Source of the DNA: a delta proteobacterium MLS_D
GTDB taxonomy: Bacteria > Desulfobacterota > Syntrophia > Syntrophales > UBA2210
Direction: 5' to 3'
Length of the DNA: 64,000 nucleotides
Assembly: GCA_002030015.1 (NCBI GenBank)
Contig: LQBH01000068.1
Location: 54,425 to 118,424 of the forward strand
Numbering within the stretch: the first letter of the stretch is position 1; each line of letters opens with the position of its first letter. The translations under genes and the position numbers were made by a program. Positions 26,895 through 35,699 of the stretch are shown here, in pieces. The notes under the pieces were generated by a model. It was given only the letters and a program-made list of their open reading frames with translations, searched no databases and was not told the DNA's origin.

Positions 26895-29800
26895 TGCGGG
26901 CTTGCCGGCCTGCTGGCCATCAGGGGATCTACGTCACCCGGCGGGAAGCCGCCTGCGCCGGAGACGCTATCTGAGATTTTGAACGAGATGCGAAACGCGG
27001 GGCTGGAGGCGATTCTCAATGGATCGTCCGGTTTTGACGGCTACCTGGGGGGGCAGGAGACGCTGAGCGAGCTGGAGCGGCTGGCGACGTTACTCAAAGA
27101 TGATGATTGCTTCAGGCGTTTTATGGGAGACGCGGACGCGCTGGCGGTTCTTCGAACAACGTCCGCCGGATTCAACGAACTGGTTCGGTCCGAAGAATCC
27201 CTGCTCGATTGTCGGGCATCGCAATTTTCAACAGATCGGACGGAGCGGCTGAACGAGGCATTGTCAAGGCTCCGGGATGTCGCCTGGTCGCTTGAGCAGG
27301 ATCTGCTGGGCGGTCTGGACAGGGCCGGAGAAATTCTTCGGGCGGTAGGTTTTCCCGCCGGTGAAAATGTCCGGGACGACACTATGGACGGGGCGCGCTC
27401 CCTGGACCTGCTGCTTTCAGCGGTTGACCGTCTTGAAATCAGGGGAAGAGATTCGGCGGGCCTTGAAATTTTTTTTGAGTTTGACTGCCCGGAAGTGGAA
27501 CTTCGAAAAACAATGGACGCGGCGCATCTTTCCGGCCAGCTGGAAAGACGGTCCGGCCGGGGAGACAGTGAGCCGGGTTCGCTTTTTATCGGCCCCGGGG
27601 GTAGTGGCGGAAATTCCACCATCCTTTCCCTTGTGTACAAGACCGCGTCTGTGAGCGGTGAGCTGGGAGAAAACACGACGCGTCTGAAAAAGGAAATTTT
27701 GTCCGATCCGATACTGGCCCGGGCGCTGGAGCAGGAAGTGATGTCCCGCTCCATTCTGGCCCATACGCGGTGGGCCTCGGTGGGATCCATCACACTGGAG
27801 AACTGCCATCCCGTGAACAACCACGTTGTCACCTGCGACAGCCGGGAGACCCTGAAAGAGTATCCGTACTACGGCCGCGGAAACTGGACCATCGACGTGG
27901 CCCTTAACGGCGACGTGGATAACTATCGTGAACTGCTGGAGACCTTCCGTAAGGGCCGGAGATCTGATATCAGCCGTCTTGTTACGACCGACGCGAAAAT
28001 CATTCCCCTGCAGATAGAGCGGCACCTGGAAGGCGGTTGCGATCTTGAAGAGGCTTTTCGCTTGGCCATGCTTGATTTCGAGGGCTCACAGGCCGTTGCC
28101 ATGCAGAGCAATCTTGAGCCGGGAAAAGTATTTCTCGCCTTGCGGGGAAGCGGCCAGTCTCTGTACGTCGGCCTCTGTGACGACTGTTATTTCTATGCTT
28201 CTGAAATATACGGTTTTGTCGAGCGTACGTCGAGGTTCATCAGGCTCGACGGTGAAACGGAGCAGGTCCCGGGTGATCCTCGGTCGCGGGGGCAGATCGT
28301 GGTGCTCGACGGGAGAACCGCAACTGTCCGTGGACGCTCCTTTAACGGGGAACCCCTTTATCGTGACGCCGACATCACGAAAAAGGCGGAAATTACCACC
28401 CGCGATATCGACCGGAAAGGGCACCCTCATTTTCTGCTCAAGGAGATCCTCGACGCCCCGGAATCCGTCAGAAAAACCCTGCGGGGCAAATACCGTATCG
28501 ATGGCGACTGTGACGGCAAAGCCGGAATCCTGTTCAATCTCGGCGACGACGTGATTTCTCCCCGCCTTCGACAGGCCCTCGTGGCGGGTGATATTAATAA
28601 TATTATTATAATCGGCCAGGGAACGGCCGCCGTGGCCGGCGCGGCCATGGCCGACGCGTTTAAGCGTTACCTGGACGGGACACTCATCCGGATACGGGTC
28701 ATGCGTGCCACGGAACTTTCCGGTTTCGACCTGAAGGACAATCTGGAAGACACGCTGGTAATCGCTGTTACGCAATCGGGAACCACAACGGACACGAACC
28801 GGGCCGTGGCTATGGCCCGTGAGCGCAAAGCTCACCTGATGGCCGTGGTGAATCGTCGCCAGTCTGACATTACCGGCCTGGTGGACGGCGTTTTTTACAC
28901 CAGTGACGGACGGGATATCGAGATGTCCGTGGCATCCACCAAAGCCTTTTATTCCCAGGTAGTGGCGGGCTACGTGCTTGCCGTATACTGCGCGCACACC
29001 CTGGGAAGAATGGATGACGTGACAGCAGTCCGGATACTGCTTGACCTGGAACGGTGTCCTGGACTGATGGAGTCGGTTATTGAACGCCGGGATGGCGTGA
29101 AACAGGCGGCGGAACGGTCCGCGAAACGGAAACGCTACTGGGCGCTGGTGGGAAGCGGCCCCAACAAGGTGGCAGCCGACGAAGTGCGCATAAAGTTGAG
29201 TGAACTCTGTTACAAGACCATATCCTCCGATTACGTGGAAGACAAGAAGCATATCGACCTGTCGTCGGAGCCCCTCGTGCTTGTCCTGACGGCCGGTAAC
29301 CCGGGGCCCGTGGTGGACGACATCGTGAAGGACGTTGCTATCTTCAAGGCCCACGCCGCCGACGTGGTGGTTGTGGCCGACGAGGGCGAAACGCGGTTCC
29401 GGGGCGTTGCCGACTCAGTCATCACCGTGCCTCACGCGGACTATCCGGGCGCGGTCATTCTCAATACACTGGCGGGGCACCTCTGGGGCTACTACGCGGC
29501 CCGGGCCATCGACGCCGAAGCCTGCTTTTTACGTGAATTCAGGGGAGCTCTCGCAAAGCTGCTGGACAGGCTGAACCGCGAAGGACTGGGCATCTTTGAG
29601 AAAACCGGCGACGAAGAATTACACCACCTTATTGACGATTTCGCATCGGTCTTCCGGGAACGGCTGAGCCGTGGGTGTTACGGTTCTCTGGACGCAGAAG
29701 CGGCGGCGGACCTGTCGCTTCTTCTCAAGTATGCCACGGGGAGACTTCCCGTTGAATTATACCGGGCCGATTTCAAAGACCGGACGGCGTCGCCGTCGCC

Positions 29801-30506
29801 CCTTGATCAACTGGATATCACACTCGGAAAGGCAATAGACGAACTTGCCCGGCCCATCGATGCCATCCGACACCAGGCGAAAACGGTTACCGTGGGCACC
29901 AGCAGACGTGAAGATATGCCTCGCGGCGTTATCTTTGATCTCGCGAAGTCCCTGGGATTCGGCCCGGAGAATTTGGCGGGGCGGAATGGCCCGGCGTTAA
30001 GAAACACGCAGATAGCCCTTCGCGCCGTGAGAGGTTACATGCTCTACCGGGTCGGCGGTCTTGATTTCGAGGGCAAACCGCGCGAGAACTCGACCCTGTC
30101 CATAGCGGGGCGCGGAGGTGTGGCGAAAGACATGACATCTCGCGTGGAGCGTGACAACCGTCTTATGGGAACGAAAAAAACTATTGTCAGTACCGGGAAG
30201 GTTTACGCGGGCAGAGGTAAATCGGACGGCGCTGAACTGGTTATTGTGCCGTTGCTCGGGGACGGTCCACCCGTTGAGTCGCTGTTGCTTATGCATGTTG
30301 ATTTTCACGATCAGCTTCCACTCGAGCAAAAAAAGGATGTTCTCGGTGAGAAATATGAGTGGATACAGGACCACGTGTCGGAATACAATATCTCCTGGAG
30401 CGACGATATGCTCGAACCTCTGTCACCGTTCGTGCTGATGGAGGAAACAGCGGAAGCAATCGCCGATATAATCATTTCATCAGTGGAGAACAGGGGTGGT
30501 CCATGA
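26895..30506 (+). CDS. Giant GlmS-like protein: class II amidotransferase plus two SIS domains
   Basis: About 1200 residues from the likely catalytic Cys. Order: CGLAGLLAIRG; a helical insert of about 130 residues; amidotransferase core (SAVDRLEIRGRDSAGLE, LAHTRWASVGSITLENCHPVN, VALNGDVDNY, TTDAKIIPL); two SIS sugar-isomerase domains (IIIIGQGTAAVAGAA, AVTQSGTTTDTNRA, STKAFYSQ); and a C-terminal extension of about 270 residues. It resembles glucosamine-6-phosphate synthase but is twice as long, so product is uncertain. Class II glutaminases need Cys directly after the initiator Met; here the codon before Cys is TTC and no start codon with a ribosome binding site is near. The frame is open back to ATG 26562, but that stretch translates repeats. 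I list it from the Cys codon at 26895. Overlaps hisH by ATGA. Confidence 0.8.
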   Translation, partial: CGLAGLLAIRGSTSPGGKPPAPETLSEILNEMRNAGLEAILNGSSGFDGYLGGQETLSELERLATLLKDDDCFRRFMGDADALAVLRTTSAGFNELVRSEESLLDCRASQFSTDRTERLNEALSRLRDVAWSLEQDLLGGLDRAGEILRAVGFPAGENVRDDTMDGARSLDLLLSAVDRLEIRGRDSAGLEIFFEFDCPEVELRKTMDAAHLSGQLERRSGRGDSEPGSLFIGPGGSGGNSTILSLVYKTASVSGELGENTTRLKKEILSDPILARALEQEVMSRSILAHTRWASVGSITLENCHPVNNHVVTCDSRETLKEYPYYGRGNWTIDVALNGDVDNYRELLETFRKGRRSDISRLVTTDAKIIPLQIERHLEGGCDLEEAFRLAMLDFEGSQAVAMQSNLEPGKVFLALRGSGQSLYVGLCDDCYFYASEIYGFVERTSRFIRLDGETEQVPGDPRSRGQIVVLDGRTATVRGRSFNGEPLYRDADITKKAEITTRDIDRKGHPHFLLKEILDAPESVRKTLRGKYRIDGDCDGKAGILFNLGDDVISPRLRQALVAGDINNIIIIGQGTAAVAGAAMADAFKRYLDGTLIRIRVMRATELSGFDLKDNLEDTLVIAVTQSGTTTDTNRAVAMARERKAHLMAVVNRRQSDITGLVDGVFYTSDGRDIEMSVASTKAFYSQVVAGYVLAVYCAHTLGRMDDVTAVRILLDLERCPGLMESVIERRDGVKQAAERSAKRKRYWALVGSGPNKVAADEVRIKLSELCYKTISSDYVEDKKHIDLSSEPLVLVLTAGNPGPVVDDIVKDVAIFKAHAADVVVVADEGETRFRGVADSVITVPHADYPGAVILNTLAGHLWGYYAARAIDAEACFLREFRGALAKLLDRLNREGLGIFEKTGDEELHHLIDDFASVFRERLSRGCYGSLDAEAAADLSLLLKYATGRLPVELYRADFKDRTASPSPLDQLDITLGKAIDELARPIDAIRHQAKTVTVGTSRREDMPRGVIFDLAKSLGFGPENLAGRNGPALRNTQIALRAVRGYMLYRVGGLDFEGKPRENSTLSIAGRGGVAKDMTSRVERDNRLMGTKKTIVSTGKVYAGRGKSDGAELVIVPLLGDGPPVESLLLMHVDFHDQLPLEQKKDVLGEKYEWIQDHVSEYNISWSDDMLEPLSPFVLMEETAEAIADIIISSVENRGGP

Positions 30507-31123
30507 TCGCCGTTATCGATTACGAAGCGGGGAATCTCCGGTCGGTGGAGCGCGCCTTTACCCATCTTGGCGTTGAATGCCGCATCACCGCCGACGCGGA
30601 GGAGATTCTTCGTGCCGACCGTGTTGTGTTTCCCGGTGTGGGTGCGGCGGGTACGGCCATGAAGGTGCTCCGCAAACACGGTCTCGACCGGGTCATCCGT
30701 GAGGTGGCGGCCCGGGGGACGCCCCTGCTGGGCATCTGCCTGGGCGCCCAGGTCATGCTCGACGAAAGCGACGAGGACGGCGGGACGGCGTGTCTCGGCC
30801 TCATACCCGGTCGTACGCGACGATTCGACTTTTCGGATAAAACTTTCAAGATTCCCCACATGGGCTGGAACAACATTGTTTGCAAGCGTTCCCATCCCGT
30901 GCTCGCCGGCATAAACGACAACGACCGGTTCTACTTTGTCCACTCCTACTATCTTGATCCCGCGAACAACGACGACCGGATCGCCGAGACGGACTACGGC
31001 GCGTCCTTCGTTTCCGTCACGGGTCGGGGATCACTCCTCGCCGTTCAGTTCCATCCCGAGAAGAGCGGGCCTCCCGGCCTTCGCCTACTCGCTAAGTTCT
31101 CGTCCTGGAAAGGGGATTCGTGA
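30503..31123 (+). CDS. hisH: Imidazole glycerol phosphate synthase, glutaminase subunit
   Basis: A 206-residue class I glutaminase that feeds ammonia to HisF in histidine synthesis. It begins [19 protein letters not shown], has [13 protein letters not shown], the nucleophile Cys in [30 protein letters not shown] and the His-Glu pair in [13 protein letters not shown] 30503 overlaps the stop of the GlmS-like gene (ATGA) and a GGGGTGG site lies just upstream. The stop overlaps the hisF start (GTGA). No other histidine genes are in the window. Confidence 0.94.
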   Translation: MIAVIDYEAGNLRSVERAFTHLGVECRITADAEEILRADRVVFPGVGAAGTAMKVLRKHGLDRVIREVAARGTPLLGICLGAQVMLDESDEDGGTACLGLIPGRTRRFDFSDKTFKIPHMGWNNIVCKRSHPVLAGINDNDRFYFVHSYYLDPANNDDRIAETDYGASFVSVTGRGSLLAVQFHPEKSGPPGLRLLAKFSSWKGDS

Positions 31124-31905
31124 GCATGCTGAGCAAGCGGATCATCATCTGCCTTGACGTCAGGGACGGCAGGACCACCAAGGGTGTTCGGTTCGCCGAC
31201 AACGTGGACATCGGCGACCCCGTGGAGATGGCCCGGGACTACTACGAACAGGGCGTCGACGAGCTGGTTTTCTACGATATCACCGCCTCACATGAAAAGC
31301 GGAAGATTCTCATCAGCGTGGTGGACGCCGTGGCCCGAACCATCTTCATTCCCTTCTCCGTGGGAGGCGGCATAGGGAGCCTTGGCGACATGGCCGCCGT
31401 TCTTGAAGCGGGCGCCGAGAAAATCAGCATCAACACCGCCGCCGTACTTGATCCCGCCCTGATCAACCGGGGCGCCCGGGCCTTCGGAACCCAGTGTATC
31501 GTGCTGGGAATGGATGTTCTCAAGGCAGGCGTCCGGCCCGGCATTCCCTCGGGATACGAGGTTTACATCAACGGCGGGCGGACGGCGACGGGCATCGACG
31601 CCCTGGCATGGGCCCGAGAAGCACAGGACCGGGGCGCGGGCGAGATCTGCCTCAACTCCATCGACGCCGACGGCACCACCGACGGCTACGAGCTGCACCT
31701 CACGAGCCTTATCAACGACACCATGGCCATTCCCGTCATCGCCTCGGGCGGCGCGGGGAAGCCCGAACACCTGCGGGACGTTTTTCTCGAGGCCCGCGCC
31801 GACGCGGCGCTTATCGCCTCGATGGTTCACTTCGGCGGCTACACCGTCGGCGGCATCAAATCGTATCTCGCCGGGGCGGGAATCCCGGTGAGAAGGCAGC
31901 AATAG
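31120..31905 (+). CDS. hisF: Imidazole glycerol phosphate synthase, cyclase subunit
   Basis: A 261-residue (beta-alpha)8 barrel that uses ammonia from HisH to make IGP and AICAR. The paired catalytic aspartates are in [17 protein letters not shown] and [15 protein letters not shown]. Phosphate-binding glycine loops are in FSVGGGIGS and [11 protein letters not shown]. The start is GTG 31120, overlapping the hisH stop; ATG 31126 is an alternative. AICAR made here enters purine synthesis, which links it to purF and guaA in the same block. Confidence 0.94.
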   Translation: MSMLSKRIIICLDVRDGRTTKGVRFADNVDIGDPVEMARDYYEQGVDELVFYDITASHEKRKILISVVDAVARTIFIPFSVGGGIGSLGDMAAVLEAGAEKISINTAAVLDPALINRGARAFGTQCIVLGMDVLKAGVRPGIPSGYEVYINGGRTATGIDALAWAREAQDRGAGEICLNSIDADGTTDGYELHLTSLINDTMAIPVIASGGAGKPEHLRDVFLEARADAALIASMVHFGGYTVGGIKSYLAGAGIPVRRQQ

Positions 31906-31991
31906 AGTCAAGAAAGGTGTCGCAAAACTCGTTGACCGAATCACGGCACATCAATGGCGAAACAACCAACCTGTTGGTTCCTCTGGTCTGA

Positions 31992-32009
31992 TCCTACCGT
32001 TCTGTAGGA
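31992..32009. promoter_or_regulatory. Palindrome TCCTAC-N6-GTAGGA upstream of dapF
   Basis: TCCTAC (31992-31997), spacer CGTTCT, GTAGGA (32004-32009). Identical arms and spacer length to the glnA site. It ends 106 bases before the -24 element of the sigma-54 promoter at 32116, about two helical turns further than at glnA. Confidence 0.72.
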
Positions 32010-32115
32010 ATAAGCAGGAGGCATGGCGTCTCTCTGTTCCCATAACTAACACCACCGAGAACAATACTGTAATTAATACGGCTTGTTGGAGTCGACACTG
32101 TCAGCGGGCTTCGCG

Positions 32116-32130
32116 TGGCATTTATATTGC
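32116..32130 (+). promoter_or_regulatory. Sigma-54 promoter of the dapF-purF-car-gua genes
   Basis: TGGCAT-TTATA-TTGC, with GG (32117-32118) and GC (32129-32130) ten bases apart, followed by a T-rich TTTCTCTTG. Expected transcription start near 32142. It excludes a dapF translation start at GTG 32115. Confidence 0.78.
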
Positions 32131-32174
32131 TTTCTCTTGTTGTGACGGCTGATACCGGTACATCGGCTGAAGGG

Positions 32175-33107
32175 ATGAACGTGATGATGAGAGACGATCA
32201 GATGGAGATGGTTTCCCGCAAACAGGCCCGTGGGGTCAAATCGGGAAAGATACCTTTTTCAAAGCTGGTGGGAAACGGCAATGATTTTATAATTGTCGAC
32301 GGCAGGAGTGGCCTGATCGCAGACAACCAGCAGTGTTTTACCCGCAGAGTATGTGAACGCCGTCGTTCCGTAGGGGCCGACGGCGTTCTGGTAATTGAGG
32401 ACTCGCAAACAGCTGATTTCCGGCTTCGCATTATCAATGCCGATGGAAGCGAGGCCGACATGTGCGGCAACGGGGCCCGCTGCGCCGCCGTTTACGCTCG
32501 CAGAAAAAGAATCGCACCGGCCGTTATGACCATGGAAACAGGCGCCGGGACCATCGAGGCACTGGTCGACGGCGCATACGCGACCATAAAAATGACATCT
32601 GTCGGGAGACCGCAACCGCCGGTGATACTGTCACTTGAAGAACAGGGCTCTGTGAAGGCGTACGCCGTCGATTCCGGTGTACCGCACGCTGTGGTTTTCA
32701 CGTGCGGCGTCAGCGAAGAGTCGGTGTTCCGCTGTCCCCTGAAGGATGTTCCCGCAAGTGCTGTTCACGCGATGGGGCGCGCAATCCGTCGTCATCCGCG
32801 ATGGGGAGAGGACGGATCCAACGCCGATTTCGTGGACATTATTAATAGCCGAAGTATCTATGTGCGGACGTGGGAACGCGGCGTGGAAGGAGAAACGCCG
32901 GCCTGCGGTACCGGCGCCGTTGCTTCAGCCTTCGTCGCCAGGGAGAGGGGACACGTAACCGGCGACACTGTCACTGTGCACATGCCCGGTGGGCCGCTGA
33001 AGGTAGTTTTCCGGGAGGGTGGTAAGAGCGGCCTCGAAGCCTGGCTTGCGGGTGATGTGGCGTGGTCATTTGACGGGTCGATATATCGGCAGGAGGAGCG
33101 GGAATGA
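32175..33107 (+). CDS. dapF: Diaminopimelate epimerase
   Basis: A cofactor-independent racemase-type enzyme converting LL- to meso-diaminopimelate for lysine and peptidoglycan. Both catalytic Cys motifs are present: DMCGNGARCAAVYAR and ETPACGTGAVAS. The N-terminal KLVGNGNDFIIVD is typical. The open frame reaches back to GTG 32115, but that lies on the sigma-54 promoter, so I choose ATG 32175 (310 residues). ATG 32184 or 32187, at better spacing from AAGGG, are also possible. About 30 residues precede the conserved core. The stop overlaps the aminotransferase start (ATGA). Confidence 0.93.
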   Translation: MNVMMRDDQMEMVSRKQARGVKSGKIPFSKLVGNGNDFIIVDGRSGLIADNQQCFTRRVCERRRSVGADGVLVIEDSQTADFRLRIINADGSEADMCGNGARCAAVYARRKRIAPAVMTMETGAGTIEALVDGAYATIKMTSVGRPQPPVILSLEEQGSVKAYAVDSGVPHAVVFTCGVSEESVFRCPLKDVPASAVHAMGRAIRRHPRWGEDGSNADFVDIINSRSIYVRTWERGVEGETPACGTGAVASAFVARERGHVTGDTVTVHMPGGPLKVVFREGGKSGLEAWLAGDVAWSFDGSIYRQEERE

Positions 33108-34282
33108 CCGGCGGGGCGCGTGTATCGAAACGGCTGAGGATGATCCCTCCCTACCTGTTCGCGGAGATAGACCGGATGAAGAATGAAGCGGAGCGATCAG
33201 GCGCCGACGTCATTGATCTCGGAGTGGGGGACCCGGATCTGGGACCGCCGCAGGCGGTCGTCGACTCGCTGGTAAACAATGCGCGCAGGGAGGGAACGCA
33301 TCACTATTCATCCTACGCGGGACTCCCTGAATTGCGCAGCTCCTTTGCGGGCTGGTTCAAGCGTCGTTACGGCGTAACCCTCGATCCCGACAGAGAAGTC
33401 CTGCCCCTGCTGGGTTCAAAAGAGGGTATCGGCCACACCTTTCTGGCCCTGCTGGACGAGGGACAGGAAGTGCTCATTCCCGACCCCGGTTATCCCGTTT
33501 ATACGTCCGGGGCCGTCCTGGCCGGGGGGGTGCCGCGGTATTATCCGCTCCGTGCCGAGAGGGGGTTCCTGCCGGAGCAGGAGGAACTGAAGCTCCTCGT
33601 ATCCCGCGCGACGGCCATGATGTGGATTAACTATCCTTCAAATCCCACGGCGTCCCTTGCCGATGTTCATGATCTGGAAAGAATCGCCGGGTTCGCGGCG
33701 GATAATGACCTGGTGCTCTGCCACGACGCGGCCTACGCTGAAATAATTTTCGGTGACCGCTCTCCCGTAAGCCTGCTCCAGGCTTCCGGTCCCGGGAGTA
33801 ACTGTATCGAGTTTCATTCGCTTTCAAAAACGTTCTGTATGCCCGGTTGGCGGGTGGGATTCGCCGTGGGAGACTCCGGCGTGATCGGCGCGCTGGCGCG
33901 TGTAAAAACCAACCTTGATTCAGGCATATTCATGCCGGTTCAGGATGCGGCCGTGACGGCGCTTACCGAATGCGAGGCTGATATAAAAATTATCAGATCA
34001 ATCTTTGAATCCCGCATCACCCGTTTCGTCGAGGCGTTGCGGAACATGGGCTGGAAAGTTCCCCTGCCGGGCGGCACCTTTTACGTCTGGGCGCCGCTTC
34101 CGGCGGGATACGATTCAATGGGCTTCGCGGCGATGCTGCTTCAAGACGCGGGTATCCTGGTTACTCCGGGTGTCGGGTTCGGGCGGCACGGCGAAGGTTT
34201 CGTGCGCATGAGCCTTACAATGCCCGAGGAGCGGCTCGACGAAGTGTTAGAGCGATTGAGAAATCTGGAGGTGGAGTGGTGA
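33104..34282 (+). CDS. dapL: LL-diaminopimelate aminotransferase (DapL-like class I/II aminotransferase)
   Basis: A 392-residue fold-type I PLP enzyme. Markers: VIDLGVGDPDLGPPQ, HHYSSYAGLPELR, WINYPSNPTAS, CHDAAYAEIIF, the PLP lysine in FHSLSKTFCMPGWRVGF and the C-terminal Arg in EGFVRMSLTM. Direct coupling to dapF (overlap 33104-33107) supports LL-diaminopimelate aminotransferase, which makes LL-DAP from tetrahydrodipicolinate with glutamate as amino donor. Members of this subgroup include alanine- and aspartate-type aminotransferases, so specificity rests on context. Confidence 0.82.
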   Translation: MTGGARVSKRLRMIPPYLFAEIDRMKNEAERSGADVIDLGVGDPDLGPPQAVVDSLVNNARREGTHHYSSYAGLPELRSSFAGWFKRRYGVTLDPDREVLPLLGSKEGIGHTFLALLDEGQEVLIPDPGYPVYTSGAVLAGGVPRYYPLRAERGFLPEQEELKLLVSRATAMMWINYPSNPTASLADVHDLERIAGFAADNDLVLCHDAAYAEIIFGDRSPVSLLQASGPGSNCIEFHSLSKTFCMPGWRVGFAVGDSGVIGALARVKTNLDSGIFMPVQDAAVTALTECEADIKIIRSIFESRITRFVEALRNMGWKVPLPGGTFYVWAPLPAGYDSMGFAAMLLQDAGILVTPGVGFGRHGEGFVRMSLTMPEERLDEVLERLRNLEVEW

Positions 34283-34301
34283 CGCAGCTGAAGGAAAAGG
34301 A

Positions 34302-35699
34302 ATGATGAAAGAATTCTGCGGTATTTTTGGTATCTGCGGTGATGTCGAGGCGGCCCGACGGACCTACCTGGGATTGTACGCATTGCAGCACCGTGGCCAG
34401 GAAAGTTCCGGTATCGCCGCCTCTGACGGTTCAAAGATAACTGCTTGCCGGGGAATGGGCCTGGTACGGTCCGTATTTTCAAAGGAAGATCTGTTTGACC
34501 GTCTACGCGGAACGATCGCCATCGGGCACAATCGATACTCCACCACGGGATGCTCGGGGCTTGAAAATGCCCAGCCGCTGCTGACGAAATTCAAGGGCGG
34601 ACAGATAGCCGCCGCCCATAACGGCAACATTATCAATGCCCGGGAGCTTCGGGCGATGATGGAAGAAGGCGGGTCAATTTTCCAGACCACCTCGGACACG
34701 GAAACGGTGCTCCACCTTATCGCCCGGTCACGGAAAGAGACTATTGAAGACATGATAATAGACGCCCTGTCGCAGGTCGATGGCGCTTACTGTTTCGTGT
34801 TTCTTACGGCGAACAGACTTATAGCCGCGCGTGATCCGCGGGGGTTCAGGCCGTTATGCCTGGGGAGAAAAGACGACGCTGTCGTGGTGGCCTCCGAGTC
34901 GTGCGCCTTTGATATTATCGATGCCGAATACCTGCGGGACCTGGAACCGGGCGAAATGATAGTCGTTGACGAAGAAGGCGTCCGGTCACGGCGCGTTCCG
35001 GTCATCCATGATCACTCGTTTTGCATATTTGAATATATTTATTTTTCCCGCCCCGACAGCATTATTTTCGGGGACAAGGTTGACAAAATACGGCGGAAAC
35101 TGGGGAAGCAGCTTGCGAAAGAAGCTCCGGCGGCGGCGGACCTGGTGATAGCCATTCCTCACTCGGCCAATACCTCCGCCCTGGGCTACGCCCGTTCATC
35201 GGGCATTCCCTTTGAAATCGGTCTTATCAGGAACCACTACGTGGGCAGAACATTTATCGAACCACTACAGCAGGAACGGGACCTTGACGTGAGAATAAAA
35301 TTTAATCCCGTGAGCGGGGTTTTCAAGGGGAAACGCGTGGTGGTGGTCGAAGACTCCATCGTGAGGGGGACGACACTGAAACAGATCATCAGGCTTCTAC
35401 GGGGAGCCGGCGCCCGTGAAGTGCATGTCCGGGTGAGTTCGCCTCCCGTGAAGAGCCCCTGTTTTTACGGTATCGACATCTCGACCAGTACGGAGCTTAT
35501 CGCCGCCTCCCTCAGCGTAGATGAAATCAGGGACCACCTGGCAGCGGATTCGATGGCCTATCTTTCCGTGGAGGGCATGCTGAAGACGGTAGCCAGAAAA
35601 AGTGATTACTGTACAGCCTGTTTCACCGGGAATTACCCCACGGCGGTGCCCGAAGATTTCCACAAAAACTGTTTTGGGTGCGGGGAACGTAAATTATGA
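34302..35699 (+). CDS. purF: Amidophosphoribosyltransferase
   Basis: A 465-residue enzyme for the first committed step of purine synthesis (PRPP plus glutamine to phosphoribosylamine). The class II glutaminase nucleophile is Cys6 (MMKEFCGIFG), so a short propeptide must be removed, as in Bacillus-type PurF. Other motifs: YALQHRGQESSGIA, GHNRYSTTG, AAHNGNIINA, TSDTETVLHL and the PRPP loop VVVVEDSIVRGTTLKQI. The C-terminal CTACFTGNYP and NCFGCGE cysteines fit the [4Fe-4S] form. ATG 34302 or 34305 follows AAGGAAAAGGA. It overlaps carA by ATGA. Confidence 0.95.
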   Translation: MMKEFCGIFGICGDVEAARRTYLGLYALQHRGQESSGIAASDGSKITACRGMGLVRSVFSKEDLFDRLRGTIAIGHNRYSTTGCSGLENAQPLLTKFKGGQIAAAHNGNIINARELRAMMEEGGSIFQTTSDTETVLHLIARSRKETIEDMIIDALSQVDGAYCFVFLTANRLIAARDPRGFRPLCLGRKDDAVVVASESCAFDIIDAEYLRDLEPGEMIVVDEEGVRSRRVPVIHDHSFCIFEYIYFSRPDSIIFGDKVDKIRRKLGKQLAKEAPAAADLVIAIPHSANTSALGYARSSGIPFEIGLIRNHYVGRTFIEPLQQERDLDVRIKFNPVSGVFKGKRVVVVEDSIVRGTTLKQIIRLLRGAGAREVHVRVSSPPVKSPCFYGIDISTSTELIAASLSVDEIRDHLAADSMAYLSVEGMLKTVARKSDYCTACFTGNYPTAVPEDFHKNCFGCGERKL

